Assembly (NCBI RefSeq): GCF_002874965.1
Contig: NZ_CP025624.1
Coordinates: forward strand, 6,510,001 to 6,574,000
Origin: Pseudomonas sp. NC02
GTDB taxonomy: Bacteria > Pseudomonadota > Gammaproteobacteria > Pseudomonadales > Pseudomonadaceae
DNA: 64,000 nt
Direction of reading: 5' to 3'
Below the pieces are notes generated by a model. That model searched no databases, was not told the DNA's origin, and was given only the letters and a program-made list of their open reading frames with translations. The position numbers were made by a program, and so were the translations under genes. This document shows positions 9,303 to 17,904 of the stretch, piece by piece. Position 1 is the stretch's first letter, and every line of letters starts with the position of its first letter.

Positions 9303-10682
9303 GTGACAGCTCTGACCCCCCTGCAAACACTCTGGCTGACCGAGACCGTGCGCCTGCGCGAGGAACACGCGGGCGCCCTGGAAGACCAGGAAGCCAATCG
9401 CCTGGCCCGCAACACCGGCGGCGATTTGCCCACGCGCATTCAAAACCGTGCGCTGTGGCTGGCCGAACGCGATGGCCTGACCGCCGCCCTGACCCGCTGG
9501 CTGCAAGGCGCGCGCCTGGCGCTGATCCTGCTGGCGGTAGTCGCCATTATCAGCGGCGCCGGCCTGGCGTTTGCCGCGCTGGGCAACGGGTTGGCGCCGG
9601 TCAATGTGTTCTGGGCCCTGGGCAGCCTGCTGGGTTTGAACCTGATCCTGTTGTTGAGCTGGGCCCTGGGCCTGCTGTTTGCCGGTGAACACGGCGCCAG
9701 TCTTGGCCGCCTGTGGTTATGGCTCAGCGAAAAACTCGCCCGCGACGCCAAGGCCGCGCAACTGGCGCCCGCCCTGCTGCTGTTGCTGCAACGGCGCAAG
9801 CTCAATCGCTGGGCCGTCGGTGTGCTGGTCAACAGCCTGTGGCTGCTGGCCCTGCTCAGCGCCCTGGTGATCCTGCTGACGCTGTTGGCCACCCGGCGCT
9901 ACGGTTTTGTGTGGGAAACCACCATCCTGCGGGCGGACACCTTTGTCGCCGTGACCCAAACCCTCGGCGCCCTGCCCGCCTTGCTCGGCTTCAATGTGCC
10001 CACTGTCGAGATGATCCGCGCCAGCGGCGATGCCGCCCTGAATATCGAAAGCGCCCGCCAGGCCTGGGCCGCCTGGCTGGTGGGCGTGCTGCTGGTGTAC
10101 GGCATCCTGCCGCGGCTGATCCTTGCGTTGCTGTGCCTGTGGCGCTGGAAACGTGGGCGCGCCGCCTTGAGCCTCGACCTTAACCTGCCCGGCTACAGCC
10201 AACTGCGTGAACGGCTGATGCCCAGCAGCGAACGGCTTGGGGTCAATGATGCGGCGCCCGAACAATTGCACTACGTGACCGGCGGCGTCAGTGAACTGGA
10301 AAGCAACGGCGCCCTGCTGGTGGCCATCGAGCTGGACGACCAGCGCCCATGGCCGCCGAAGCTCCCGGCCAGTGTCAAGGACGCCGGCATCCTCGACAGC
10401 CGTGAATCCCGCAACAAGCTGCTGGAGCAACTCACCCGCTTCCCGCCCGCGCGCCTGGCCATCGCCTGCGACCCACGCCGCTCGCCGGATCGCGGCAGCC
10501 TTGCGCTGATTGCCGAACTGGCCCGCAGCGCCACCGCCACTCGGGTCTGGCTGCTGCAAGCGCCCGCCGGCCAAGCCCTGGATGCTGAGCGCCTAGGTGA
10601 TTGGCACACGGCCTTGCAACAACTGGAGATACCGTTCGCCGATTGCGCGCCGCTCACCTGGCTGGAGACCGGTCATGACTAA
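9303..10682 (+). CDS. DUF2868 membrane protein, partner of the downstream GTPase
   Basis: 459 residues from a GTG start preceded by AGGACGG. The N-terminal ~60 residues are soluble, followed by a hydrophobic core with paired helices near residues 70-130 (LALILLAVVAIISGAGLAFA, LLGLNLILLLSWALGLLF), further helices near 180-205 and 260-280, and a soluble C-terminal domain of about 170 residues. This matches DUF2868. The stop codon overlaps the next gene by 8 bp, so the two are translationally coupled and probably act together at the inner membrane. Function is unknown; a GTPase-linked stress or envelope role is only a guess. Confidence 0.75.
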   Translation: MTALTPLQTLWLTETVRLREEHAGALEDQEANRLARNTGGDLPTRIQNRALWLAERDGLTAALTRWLQGARLALILLAVVAIISGAGLAFAALGNGLAPVNVFWALGSLLGLNLILLLSWALGLLFAGEHGASLGRLWLWLSEKLARDAKAAQLAPALLLLLQRRKLNRWAVGVLVNSLWLLALLSALVILLTLLATRRYGFVWETTILRADTFVAVTQTLGALPALLGFNVPTVEMIRASGDAALNIESARQAWAAWLVGVLLVYGILPRLILALLCLWRWKRGRAALSLDLNLPGYSQLRERLMPSSERLGVNDAAPEQLHYVTGGVSELESNGALLVAIELDDQRPWPPKLPASVKDAGILDSRESRNKLLEQLTRFPPARLAIACDPRRSPDRGSLALIAELARSATATRVWLLQAPAGQALDAERLGDWHTALQQLEIPFADCAPLTWLETGHD

Positions 10683-12048
10683 GCCCCTGAAACTTGCGGT
10701 GGTCGGCCACACCAACGTCGGCAAGACCTCGTTGCTGCGCACGCTCACGCGAGACGTCGGCTTTGGTGAAGTCTCCCATCGTCCCAGCACCACCCGGCAT
10801 GTCGAAGGTGCGCGCTTGTCGGTGGACGGCGAAGCCTTGCTGGAGCTGTACGACACGCCGGGCCTGGAAGATGCCATCGCCCTGCTCGATTACCTCGAAC
10901 GCCTGGACCGCCCCGGCGAACGCCTCGACGGCCCGGCACGGCTGGCGCGTTTTCTGGAAGGCAGCGAGGCCCGGCAACGCTTCGAACAGGAAGCCAAGGT
11001 GCTGCGCCAACTGCTCGCCTCCGACGCCGGGCTGTATGTGATAGACGCCCGGGAGCCGGTGCTGGCCAAGTACCGCGATGAGCTGCAAGTGCTCGCCAGT
11101 TGCGGCAAACCGTTGCTGCCAGTGCTCAATTTTGTCAGCAGCGCCGACCACCGCGAGCCGGACTGGCGCGAAGCCCTCGCCCGCCTCGGCCTGCATGCGC
11201 TGGTGCGTTTCGACAGCGTCGCGCCGCCGGAAGACGGCGAGCGCCGGCTCTATGAAAGCCTCGCCCTGCTGCTGGAAAACTCCCGTGGGCAACTGGAACG
11301 GCTGATACTTGATCAGGAAGCCCAGCGCCAGGCCCGCCAGCAAAGTGCGGCGCGGCTGATCGCCGAACTGCTGATCGACTGCGCCGCCTGCCGCCGCAGC
11401 GTGGTCAGCGAAGCCGAAGTGGAACAGCAGGCCATCAGCGAACTGCGCAAAGCCGTGCGCCAGCGCGAACAGCGTTGCGTGGAGGCCTTGCTCAAGTTGT
11501 TCGGCTTCCGCCCGCAGGACGCCGCCGCCAGCGATCTACCGCTGCTGGACGGGCGCTGGGGCGATGACCTGTTCAACCCCGAGACCCTCAAGCAACTGGG
11601 CGTGCGGGTCGGTGGCGGAATCGCAGCCGGCGCGGCGGCCGGCGCAGGTGTGGATCTACTCGTAGGCGGCCTGACCCTCGGCGCCGCCGCCCTCGCCGGA
11701 GCCATCGCGGGAGGCGCGCTGCAAACTGCCCGCAGTTATGGCAGCCGCCTGCTGGGCAAGATCAAGGGCCAGCGCGAGCTGACCGTCGACGACAGCGTGC
11801 TGCGCCTGTTGGCCCTGCGCCAGCGGCAACTGCTCAAGGCCCTGAACCTGCGGGGGCATGCGGCGATCCACAGCATCAAGGTCGACACACCCCAGGACAA
11901 GACCTGGCGCGAAGGCAAATTGCCCGAAGCCCTGAACAAGGCCCGCGCCCATCCGCAATGGTCGTCCCTCAACCCGCACCCCAGGTTGAGCCAGGCCGAA
12001 CGCCAGGAACAGGTCGAAGCCCTGGCCCAGCGCCTGGACGAGACCTAA
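10675..12048 (+). CDS. Era-like GTPase with glycine-zipper tail (DUF3482)
   Basis: 457 residues. The N-terminal G domain has the P-loop GHTNVGKTSLL, switch-region threonines (STTRH), the DTPG motif (ELYDTPGLED) and a likely base-recognition strand near PLLPVLNFVSSAD, where the canonical NKxD is degenerate. A middle helical part holds two close cysteines (DCAACRRS). Near residues 310-350 there is a glycine-zipper stretch GGGIAAGAAAGAGVDLLVGG that could insert into membrane. This layout fits DUF3482. It overlaps the upstream DUF2868 gene and ends head-on with the phosphonate HD-oxygenase gene, overlapping by 4 bp. Biological role not known to me. Confidence 0.8.
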   Translation: MTKPLKLAVVGHTNVGKTSLLRTLTRDVGFGEVSHRPSTTRHVEGARLSVDGEALLELYDTPGLEDAIALLDYLERLDRPGERLDGPARLARFLEGSEARQRFEQEAKVLRQLLASDAGLYVIDAREPVLAKYRDELQVLASCGKPLLPVLNFVSSADHREPDWREALARLGLHALVRFDSVAPPEDGERRLYESLALLLENSRGQLERLILDQEAQRQARQQSAARLIAELLIDCAACRRSVVSEAEVEQQAISELRKAVRQREQRCVEALLKLFGFRPQDAAASDLPLLDGRWGDDLFNPETLKQLGVRVGGGIAAGAAAGAGVDLLVGGLTLGAAALAGAIAGGALQTARSYGSRLLGKIKGQRELTVDDSVLRLLALRQRQLLKALNLRGHAAIHSIKVDTPQDKTWREGKLPEALNKARAHPQWSSLNPHPRLSQAERQEQVEALAQRLDET

Positions 12049-12599
12049 GCCGCCAACAACTGCCGGGCCTTGGATTTCAACACTTCAAGGTCCAGCACCG
12101 GCACGTGCATTTCCTTGGCTTGTTCATCCCAGTGACGCATGCGCAGGCTGACGGCGCACAACGGGTCCTGCTCAAACGCCCGGGCTTCCTCGGCGGTCAT
12201 CACGCCGCCCTGGTAACCCAAGGTACGACGGCTGGCTTCGCTCAAGCGTGCGTAATAATCCGGCTGGCTGAAGGTCAGATAACGCTTGGCCTGCACGTGG
12301 TATTCCACCAGTTTTGCCATCCGCTCGCTGAAGCCCGCCCGGCGCAGATAATCGGCGCCCAGCCGTTCATGGCTGACCACGCCATAACCGCCCATGTTCT
12401 CGCCACCTTGGCCGCAGATATGCCCGATATCGTGGAAGAACGCCGCCAGCACCACTTCATCATCGAAGCCTTCAGCCATGGCCAACTGCGCGGCCTGGGA
12501 CATGTGTTCGATCTGCGAGACCGGCTCGCCGATGTAATCGGCGGTGCCGTGTTGTTCGTACAGGCCGAAGACCTCGGCGATTGCCTGCTCTGCTTTCAT
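12045..12599 (-). CDS. phnZ: PhnZ-like HD-domain phosphonate oxygenase
   Basis: 184 residues from the ATG that overlaps the stop codon of the upstream FAD gene (TGATG). It belongs to the mixed-valence di-iron HD oxygenases found in phosphonate operons. The gating Y-x-x-E is present as Y22 and E25 in DYIGEPVSQIEH; metal ligands follow at H32, H56-D57 (FFHDIGH), VSHERLG, EYHVQAKR and the C-terminal HWDEQ. Known PhnZ cleaves the C-P bond of (R)-2-amino-1-hydroxyethylphosphonate to glycine and phosphate, after hydroxylation by PhnY. No PhnY is encoded in this window, so the true substrate is open. Last gene of the cluster. Confidence 0.82.
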   Translation of the reverse strand: MKAEQAIAEVFGLYEQHGTADYIGEPVSQIEHMSQAAQLAMAEGFDDEVVLAAFFHDIGHICGQGGENMGGYGVVSHERLGADYLRRAGFSERMAKLVEYHVQAKRYLTFSQPDYYARLSEASRRTLGYQGGVMTAEEARAFEQDPLCAVSLRMRHWDEQAKEMHVPVLDLEVLKSKARQLLAA

Positions 12600-13723
12600 C
12601 ACGCACTCCCCCACAGCTCAGTGATATTGCGCTCGGCCATCGCCGGCCCGACGCTCATGCCCACGCCGGTGTGCATCAACGCCGCGCTCACCCCCGGCGC
12701 CGCCCGCGTGAACGAGAACGGCCCCGGCCCACGGGAACCATAGACGCCCTGCCAGCGCTCCACGACCTGGATCTTGCAGCCCAGGGTATGTTCGGCCAGT
12801 TCGATCATCCAGTTGTCCACCTGTTCGGCGTTGAACGGTGAAGGATCGCTGCCGTAATGGTGAGAATCCCCGATGATCAGTTCGCCATAGGGTGTCGGGC
12901 TGATCAGCAGGTGAATACCGTTTTCATGCAGGTGCGGTACATCCCGCAGAATTTCGGCCTGTACCGGCGCGGCTTCCGGCAAGTCGGCGAAGGCGCCGTA
13001 GTGCACGCAGCTGAGGCCGGTCAGCAGCGCGTGTTGCAGGTTCAACTCCACCACTGGCCGGGCGCGCAGCATTTGCAGGCGGCAGATTTGCGGGTTGAGT
13101 TCGGCAATCTGCTCGGCCAGCAGCGTCTGGTAGTCGTGACCGGAGCAGACAATGATCTGCTCGCCGCGAAAGGAGCCGGCAGTGGTGTGCACCTGGCCGG
13201 GCTCGATGTCGCGCACCAGGGTGGAGAAATGAAACTCCACGCTCAGTTCGCGGCTGAGGTAGTTGATCAGCGCCGGGATAGCCTCGCGCGAATACAGTTG
13301 TTGATCATCCAGGCCGTGAAGCGCAGCGCGGTGATGGGCGAACTGGCCACCGTACAGCTCGTGCAGGGCGGCGCCTTGCAGCAACTTGACGCGATAACCG
13401 TGTTCTTGCGCGCGACCGGCGCAGAAGGCTTCAAGCAAGTGCTCTTCGGCTTCGGTGCGGGCGAACAAATAAGAGCCGTTGCGCTTGAGCTGGATGCCGG
13501 CGAGTTGCGCCCACTGGCCCCAGATCTCGCGGCTGTCCCGCGCCAGGTCGAGCATGGGCCCGGGCGGCTGGCCGGTGACCAGTGCCTGGCCGAAGTTGCG
13601 CACGGAAGCACCCAGCGGGGTGGCGCTGCGCTCGAAGACCTTGACCTTGAGGCCGCGTTTGGCAGCGGCAAAGGCATGGGACAGGCCGAGGATGCCGGCG
13701 CCGATGATCAGCAGTTGTGTCAT
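12599..13723 (-). CDS. FAD-dependent oxidoreductase of phosphonate operons (TIGR03364 type)
   Basis: 374-residue DAO-fold flavoprotein. The dinucleotide-binding motif GAGILG is at residues 8-13, the conserved SVRNFGQ segment follows, and HTGVGMSVGPAMAE near the C-terminus contacts FAD. Members are found next to 2-aminoethylphosphonate (AEP) transporters and are thought to oxidise the amine of AEP or N-methyl-AEP. Such activity would give phosphonoacetaldehyde. It is directly coupled to the HD-oxygenase gene and is separated from the binding-protein gene by a four-stem repeat. Substrate is inferred from context. Confidence 0.8.
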   Translation of the reverse strand: MTQLLIIGAGILGLSHAFAAAKRGLKVKVFERSATPLGASVRNFGQALVTGQPPGPMLDLARDSREIWGQWAQLAGIQLKRNGSYLFARTEAEEHLLEAFCAGRAQEHGYRVKLLQGAALHELYGGQFAHHRAALHGLDDQQLYSREAIPALINYLSRELSVEFHFSTLVRDIEPGQVHTTAGSFRGEQIIVCSGHDYQTLLAEQIAELNPQICRLQMLRARPVVELNLQHALLTGLSCVHYGAFADLPEAAPVQAEILRDVPHLHENGIHLLISPTPYGELIIGDSHHYGSDPSPFNAEQVDNWMIELAEHTLGCKIQVVERWQGVYGSRGPGPFSFTRAAPGVSAALMHTGVGMSVGPAMAERNITELWGSA

Positions 13724-13733
13724 GAAGACCTCT

Positions 13734-13840
13734 CGTTCCCACGCTCCGCGTGGGAATGCATCCTGTGACGCTCCGCGTCACGACTACAAAAGCGGACGCA
13801 GAGCGTCCAGAGCAGCGTTCCCACGCAGAGCGTGGGAACG
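13734..13840. repeat. Four-stem repeat, copy 1
   Basis: About 107 bp made of four successive small inverted repeats: TTCCCACGC...GCGTGGGAA, GACGCTCCGCGTC, GGACGCAGAGCGTCC and a second TTCCCACGC...GCGTGGGAA. It sits between the FAD oxidoreductase and the binding-protein gene. A near-identical copy is at 17798; the family is unrelated to the REPINs here. Confidence 0.9.
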
Positions 13841-13848
13841 ATCGGTGG

Positions 13849-14865
13849 TTATTGTTTTTCCGACTTGCCGTCATAGCGCTTGCGCCATTCGGTCAGGATG
13901 CTGTCGCGGTTTTTCGACGCCCAGGCAAAGTCATTCTTGATCAACCGCTGCTCGTAGTCCGCCGGCAACTCGGTCTGCGGCTTGGCGATGCCCGGCTGGG
14001 CCAGTACCGCGAAGTTTTCCTTGTACAGCTCCATCGCCGCGGGGCTGGCGGAGAAGTCGGCGAGTTTCTGTGCCGCGTCTGCGTGGGCAGCGCCCTTGAT
14101 CACGGCAGTGGCTTCGATATCCCAGCCCAGGCCTTCTTTCGGCAGGATGATGTCCAGCGGTGCGCCCTGGCGCTTCAGCTGAACGGCCGGGTATTCGAAG
14201 GAAATGCCGATCGGGAATTCACCCGAGGCCGCCAGCTTGCAGGGTTTGGAACCGGAGTGAACGTACTGGCCGATGTTCTGGTGCAGGTCGTCCATGTACT
14301 GCCAGCCCTGCTTCTCGCCGAAGGTCTGCAACCAGGCACTCACATCCAGGAAGCCCGTGCCGGACGAGGCCGGGTTGGGCATCACGATCTTGCCCTTGTA
14401 TTCAGGCTTGGTCAGGTCCTGCCAGCTCACGGGCTTGCTCAGGCCCTGCTTTTCGGCTTCGACGGTGTTGAAGCAAATGGTCGCAGCCCACACGTCCATG
14501 CCGACCCAGGCAGGCGGGTTGGCGGCGTCGCGGTAGTTCGCACCGATCTTGCTCAAATCTGCCGGTGCGTAGTTTTGCAGCATGCCCTGCTGGTCGAGGA
14601 TCGCCAGGCTGGAAGCCGCCAGGCCCCAGACCACGTCAGCCTGCGGGCGGGCTTTTTCGGCCAGCAGCTTGGCGGTGATGATGCCAGTGGAATCGCGCAC
14701 CCATTTGATATCGATGTCCGGGTTAGCCTTTTCGAAGGCTTGTTTGTAGGTCTTCAATTGCTCGGCTTCGAGGGCCGTGTACACGGTCAACTCGGTCTTG
14801 GCGGCAAAGGCATTCAGGCTGAACGCAGTGAGCACAGCAGCGGCTAACGCCAGGGGCTTGAACAT
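13849..14865 (-). CDS. phnS: 2-aminoethylphosphonate ABC transporter, substrate-binding protein
   Basis: 338-residue precursor with a signal peptide ending near FSLNAFAA. The mature protein begins ELTVYTALEAEQLKTY, the pattern of iron/phosphonate/putrescine-type cluster-D binding proteins (PhnS2/AepX-like). It binds the phosphonate in the periplasm and delivers it to the adjacent permease. Followed on the same strand by the catabolic genes, with a four-stem repeat in the gap. Substrate assignment relies on the neighbouring FAD and HD enzymes and the phosphonate-type LysR. PhnS/AepX naming varies between species. Confidence 0.78.
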   Translation of the reverse strand: MFKPLALAAAVLTAFSLNAFAAKTELTVYTALEAEQLKTYKQAFEKANPDIDIKWVRDSTGIITAKLLAEKARPQADVVWGLAASSLAILDQQGMLQNYAPADLSKIGANYRDAANPPAWVGMDVWAATICFNTVEAEKQGLSKPVSWQDLTKPEYKGKIVMPNPASSGTGFLDVSAWLQTFGEKQGWQYMDDLHQNIGQYVHSGSKPCKLAASGEFPIGISFEYPAVQLKRQGAPLDIILPKEGLGWDIEATAVIKGAAHADAAQKLADFSASPAAMELYKENFAVLAQPGIAKPQTELPADYEQRLIKNDFAWASKNRDSILTEWRKRYDGKSEKQ

Positions 14866-14888
14866 GGTGCAGTTCCTTTATGGATGAT

Positions 14889-16613
14889 TTATTGACCGGG
14901 CGCGGTTTGGCGCCAGGCCTGGGAGCGGCGCAACAAGCCGCGTGAGGCCCACGCCAGCAGCAAGGACACGCCCGCCGAGGTGAACAGGATCAGGGTCGAC
15001 ATGGCCGCCGCACCGCCGACGTTGCCGGCGTCGTCCATGTTCAGCACGGCGACGGCGGCGAGAATGGTGTCGGGGCTGTAGAGGAAGATCGCGGCAGAGA
15101 CGGTGGTCATCGCCGAGACGAACAGGTAGCGCACGATGTCCAGCAGCGCCGGCAGGCAGATCGGCACGGTGACCCGCAGGTAATGGCGGTACAGCGGCGC
15201 CTTCAGCGACAGCGCGGCGGCTTCGAATTCCGCGTCCAGTTGGCGCAGGGCCGTGGTGGCGGTCATTTGGGCGGTGGTCAAATAGTGAGCAATGGTGCAC
15301 ACCACCAGCAACGTCATGGTGCCGTAGAGCACATGCAGCGGGTTGCCGTTGAGGTTGAAAAAGAACACGTAGCCCAGGCCGAGCACCAACCCCGGCACCG
15401 CCATCGGCACGAAGCTGAGCATGCGCAGCGCCAGGTTCAGGCCCTTCTGGCCCCTGGTCTTTTCCATCAGGTAGGCGCCGGTGAAGATCAGCACGCTGCC
15501 GATCAACGCGGTGCACAAGGCCATGGTGATGCTGTTGCGGTAGGCCAGCCAGCCGCCGCCGGCCGTGTCTTCGAACTGGTAGTGGGCCAGGGACAGCGAC
15601 AGGTTGTAGGGCCAGAATTTCACCAGGGATGAGTAGACCGCCATGCCGAACACCAGCAGCAGGATCGCGCAGATCAGCAGGACGATGGCCAGGTAGCAGC
15701 CATCCCGCAGTTTCGACGGTGCCGGCTGGAACACCTGGGCGCGGCCACTCATGCAGTCGCCATGGCGGCGGCGCAACCAGGCGTCGACACCGAAGCTGAA
15801 CAGTGCCGGCAGCAGCAGGACCATGCCGATCAAGGCACCGCGGCCGAATTGCTGCTGGCCGACCACAGCTTTGTAGGCTTCCAGCGCCAGTACTTGATAG
15901 TCGCCACCGACTACCACGGGCACGCCAAAGTCAGTGATGGTCAGAGTGAACACCAGGCAAAACGCGGCAAACACGGCCTGGCGCGTCGCCGGCCAGGTGA
16001 TGCTGCGAAACGCCCGTGCGGGACTCGCACCCATGCTCGATGCGGCGTCAAACAAACGTGCATCCGCCAGGGAAAGCGCCGACAACAGGATCATCAAGGC
16101 ATGGGGAAAGGTGTAGATCACTTCGCCGAGGACGATGCCCCAGAAGCCATAGATGTTGTCCGACAGCAGCCCGCGCAGCATGCCCTGGTTACCGAATAGG
16201 TAGACCAGCGCAATCCCGGGCAGCATCGACGGCGCCATCAACGGCAGCAGCGACATGCCACGCCAGATCGCCTTGCCGGGAATCAGCGTGCGTTGCAGCG
16301 CGTAGGCAAACAGATAAGCCAGCGGTACGACGATGACCGCCACGCTGCCGGAAACCTTCAGGCTGTTACCCAGCAACCAGTGGAAGTTATCGCTGGTGAC
16401 CAACTCCCGCGCCGCCACCAGGCCACCGCCCTGCCCGGCTTCACTGCTGAAGCCGCGCCAGAAGATCGCCAGCAGCGGCATCAGCACCGCGACGCCCAGC
16501 AGGCACAGCCAGAGCAGCTTGCCGCCGACTACAAAAATACGGTCGCCGAGTTCGGCACGGGAAACCTGACGAGCCACGTTATCGGGTATCGGCAGAGTCA
16601 TATCGCGGGCCAT
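14889..16613 (-). CDS. phnU: 2-aminoethylphosphonate ABC transporter, fused two-domain permease
   Basis: 574 residues from the ATG lying one base beyond the stop of the ATPase gene; an ATG four codons later is also possible. Two full binding-protein-dependent permease domains are fused. The first half has an EAA-type loop at AASSMGASPARAFRSITWPATR, the second at AAALSLKAPLYRHYLRVTVP. About 12 transmembrane helices are expected, including FWGIVLGEVIYTFPHALMIL and FVPMAVPGLVLGLGYVFFF. The fused form is typical of iron-type and AEP importers. It lies between the ATPase and binding-protein genes in one transcript. Confidence 0.82.
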   Translation of the reverse strand: MARDMTLPIPDNVARQVSRAELGDRIFVVGGKLLWLCLLGVAVLMPLLAIFWRGFSSEAGQGGGLVAARELVTSDNFHWLLGNSLKVSGSVAVIVVPLAYLFAYALQRTLIPGKAIWRGMSLLPLMAPSMLPGIALVYLFGNQGMLRGLLSDNIYGFWGIVLGEVIYTFPHALMILLSALSLADARLFDAASSMGASPARAFRSITWPATRQAVFAAFCLVFTLTITDFGVPVVVGGDYQVLALEAYKAVVGQQQFGRGALIGMVLLLPALFSFGVDAWLRRRHGDCMSGRAQVFQPAPSKLRDGCYLAIVLLICAILLLVFGMAVYSSLVKFWPYNLSLSLAHYQFEDTAGGGWLAYRNSITMALCTALIGSVLIFTGAYLMEKTRGQKGLNLALRMLSFVPMAVPGLVLGLGYVFFFNLNGNPLHVLYGTMTLLVVCTIAHYLTTAQMTATTALRQLDAEFEAAALSLKAPLYRHYLRVTVPICLPALLDIVRYLFVSAMTTVSAAIFLYSPDTILAAVAVLNMDDAGNVGGAAAMSTLILFTSAGVSLLLAWASRGLLRRSQAWRQTAPGQ

Positions 16614-16614
16614 C

Positions 16615-17679
16615 TCAGGCAAACACCTGCAGGCTGCGCGGGGGCAGCGCGACCCAGATGTCCTGGGCGCCAAGGCGCGGCATGGCTTCCGGGGCCAATT
16701 CGGCCAGCAGCGGATGGCCGGGCAGTTGGTCCAGCTCGAAGCTCATGCGGCAGCGGTTGCCGAGGAAAGTGATCTCGCGGACCTTGGCCGGGAACAGGTT
16801 TTCTTCATGCACCGGCGGGTTGACGCTGATGGCTTCCGGGCGGCAGAACAGACGGCCCGATTTCGCGACGCCTGCGTTGTCCGCCAGGCGCATGTTCATG
16901 CCGCCAACCTGAGCGTGGCTGGCGCTGTTGCGACTGAACGGCAGCCAGTTGCCCTGGCCGACAAACTCGGCCACGAACGGTGTGGCCGGGCGGTCGTAGA
17001 TTTCCTGGGGCGTGGCGTACTGCTCGACCTTGCCGTTGTTCATCACGGCAATGCGGTCGGCCATCAGCATGGCCTCGTCCTGGTTGTGGGTGACCATCAG
17101 GGTGGTGATGCCCAAGCGGCGCTGCAATTGGCGCAGCTCGGTGCACAGATGCTCGCGCACCCGGGCGTCGAGGGCCGACATGGGTTCGTCCAGCAGCAGC
17201 AAGGACGGCGCCGGCGCCAGGGCGCGAGCCAGTGCCACACGCTGTTGTTGGCCGCCGGAAAGTTGGCCGGGGTATTTCTTTTCGCTGCCCACCAAACCCA
17301 CCAGTTCGAGCATCTGCCCGACACGCTTGCGCACTTCATCACGGCCACTGCCGGTGAGGCCGTAGCCGATGTTCGCTTCGACGGTGAGATTGGGAAACAG
17401 CGCGTAGGACTGGAACAGAATGCCGTAGTCCCGAGCCTGGGGTGCCAGTAGGGAAACATCGCGGTCGCCGAGGTACAACTCGCCGCTGTCCTGGCGCTCC
17501 AGGCCGGCGATGCAGCGTAGCAAGGTGGTCTTGCCGCAGCCCGACGGGCCCAGCAGGCACACCAGTTCGCCAGCGGCGACGTCCAGGGACACGTTATCCA
17601 GCGCGGTGAAGGCGCCGAAGCGTTTCTGTACACCGCGCACCTTCATTGGCGCGCCGGGATTAGTCATGGCTGTGTTCAT
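16615..17679 (-). CDS. phnT: 2-aminoethylphosphonate ABC transporter, ATP-binding protein
   Basis: 354-residue ATPase. Walker A GPSGCGKTT, Q-loop FQSYALFPN, signature LSGGQQQR, Walker B LLLLDEPMSALD and switch histidine VTHNQDEA are all intact. The C-terminal ~110 residues form the TOBE-like regulatory domain of the MalK/PotA subfamily. First gene of the uptake operon, overlapping closely with the permease gene. Upstream lie a four-stem repeat and the LysR gene on the same strand. Its specificity comes from context. Confidence 0.85.
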   Translation of the reverse strand: MNTAMTNPGAPMKVRGVQKRFGAFTALDNVSLDVAAGELVCLLGPSGCGKTTLLRCIAGLERQDSGELYLGDRDVSLLAPQARDYGILFQSYALFPNLTVEANIGYGLTGSGRDEVRKRVGQMLELVGLVGSEKKYPGQLSGGQQQRVALARALAPAPSLLLLDEPMSALDARVREHLCTELRQLQRRLGITTLMVTHNQDEAMLMADRIAVMNNGKVEQYATPQEIYDRPATPFVAEFVGQGNWLPFSRNSASHAQVGGMNMRLADNAGVAKSGRLFCRPEAISVNPPVHEENLFPAKVREITFLGNRCRMSFELDQLPGHPLLAELAPEAMPRLGAQDIWVALPPRSLQVFA

Positions 17680-17797
17680 GGAGGCACCTCATCAAACTGA
17701 TGAAGGTCATCCTAGGCAGGCAATGCGTCCCTCTTGTGGCAGAAAGGCAAAACGTGGCGATAGTGGTATTGGTGGATTTGGGTTGTGCCAACAGATT

Positions 17798-17903
17798 GTT
17801 CCTACGCTCTGCGTGGGAATACATCCTGTGACGCTCCGCGTCACGACCTTAAGAGCGGACGCGGAGCGTCCAGGCCAGCATTCCCACGCAGAGCGTGGGA
17901 ACG
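17798..17903. repeat. Four-stem repeat, copy 2
   Basis: About 106 bp, nearly the same as the copy at 13734, with the same four stems in the same order. It starts two bases beyond the LysR stop codon, between the LysR and transporter ATPase genes. One base change weakens the first stem (CCTACGC for CCCACGC). Confidence 0.9.
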
Positions 17904-17904
17904 A

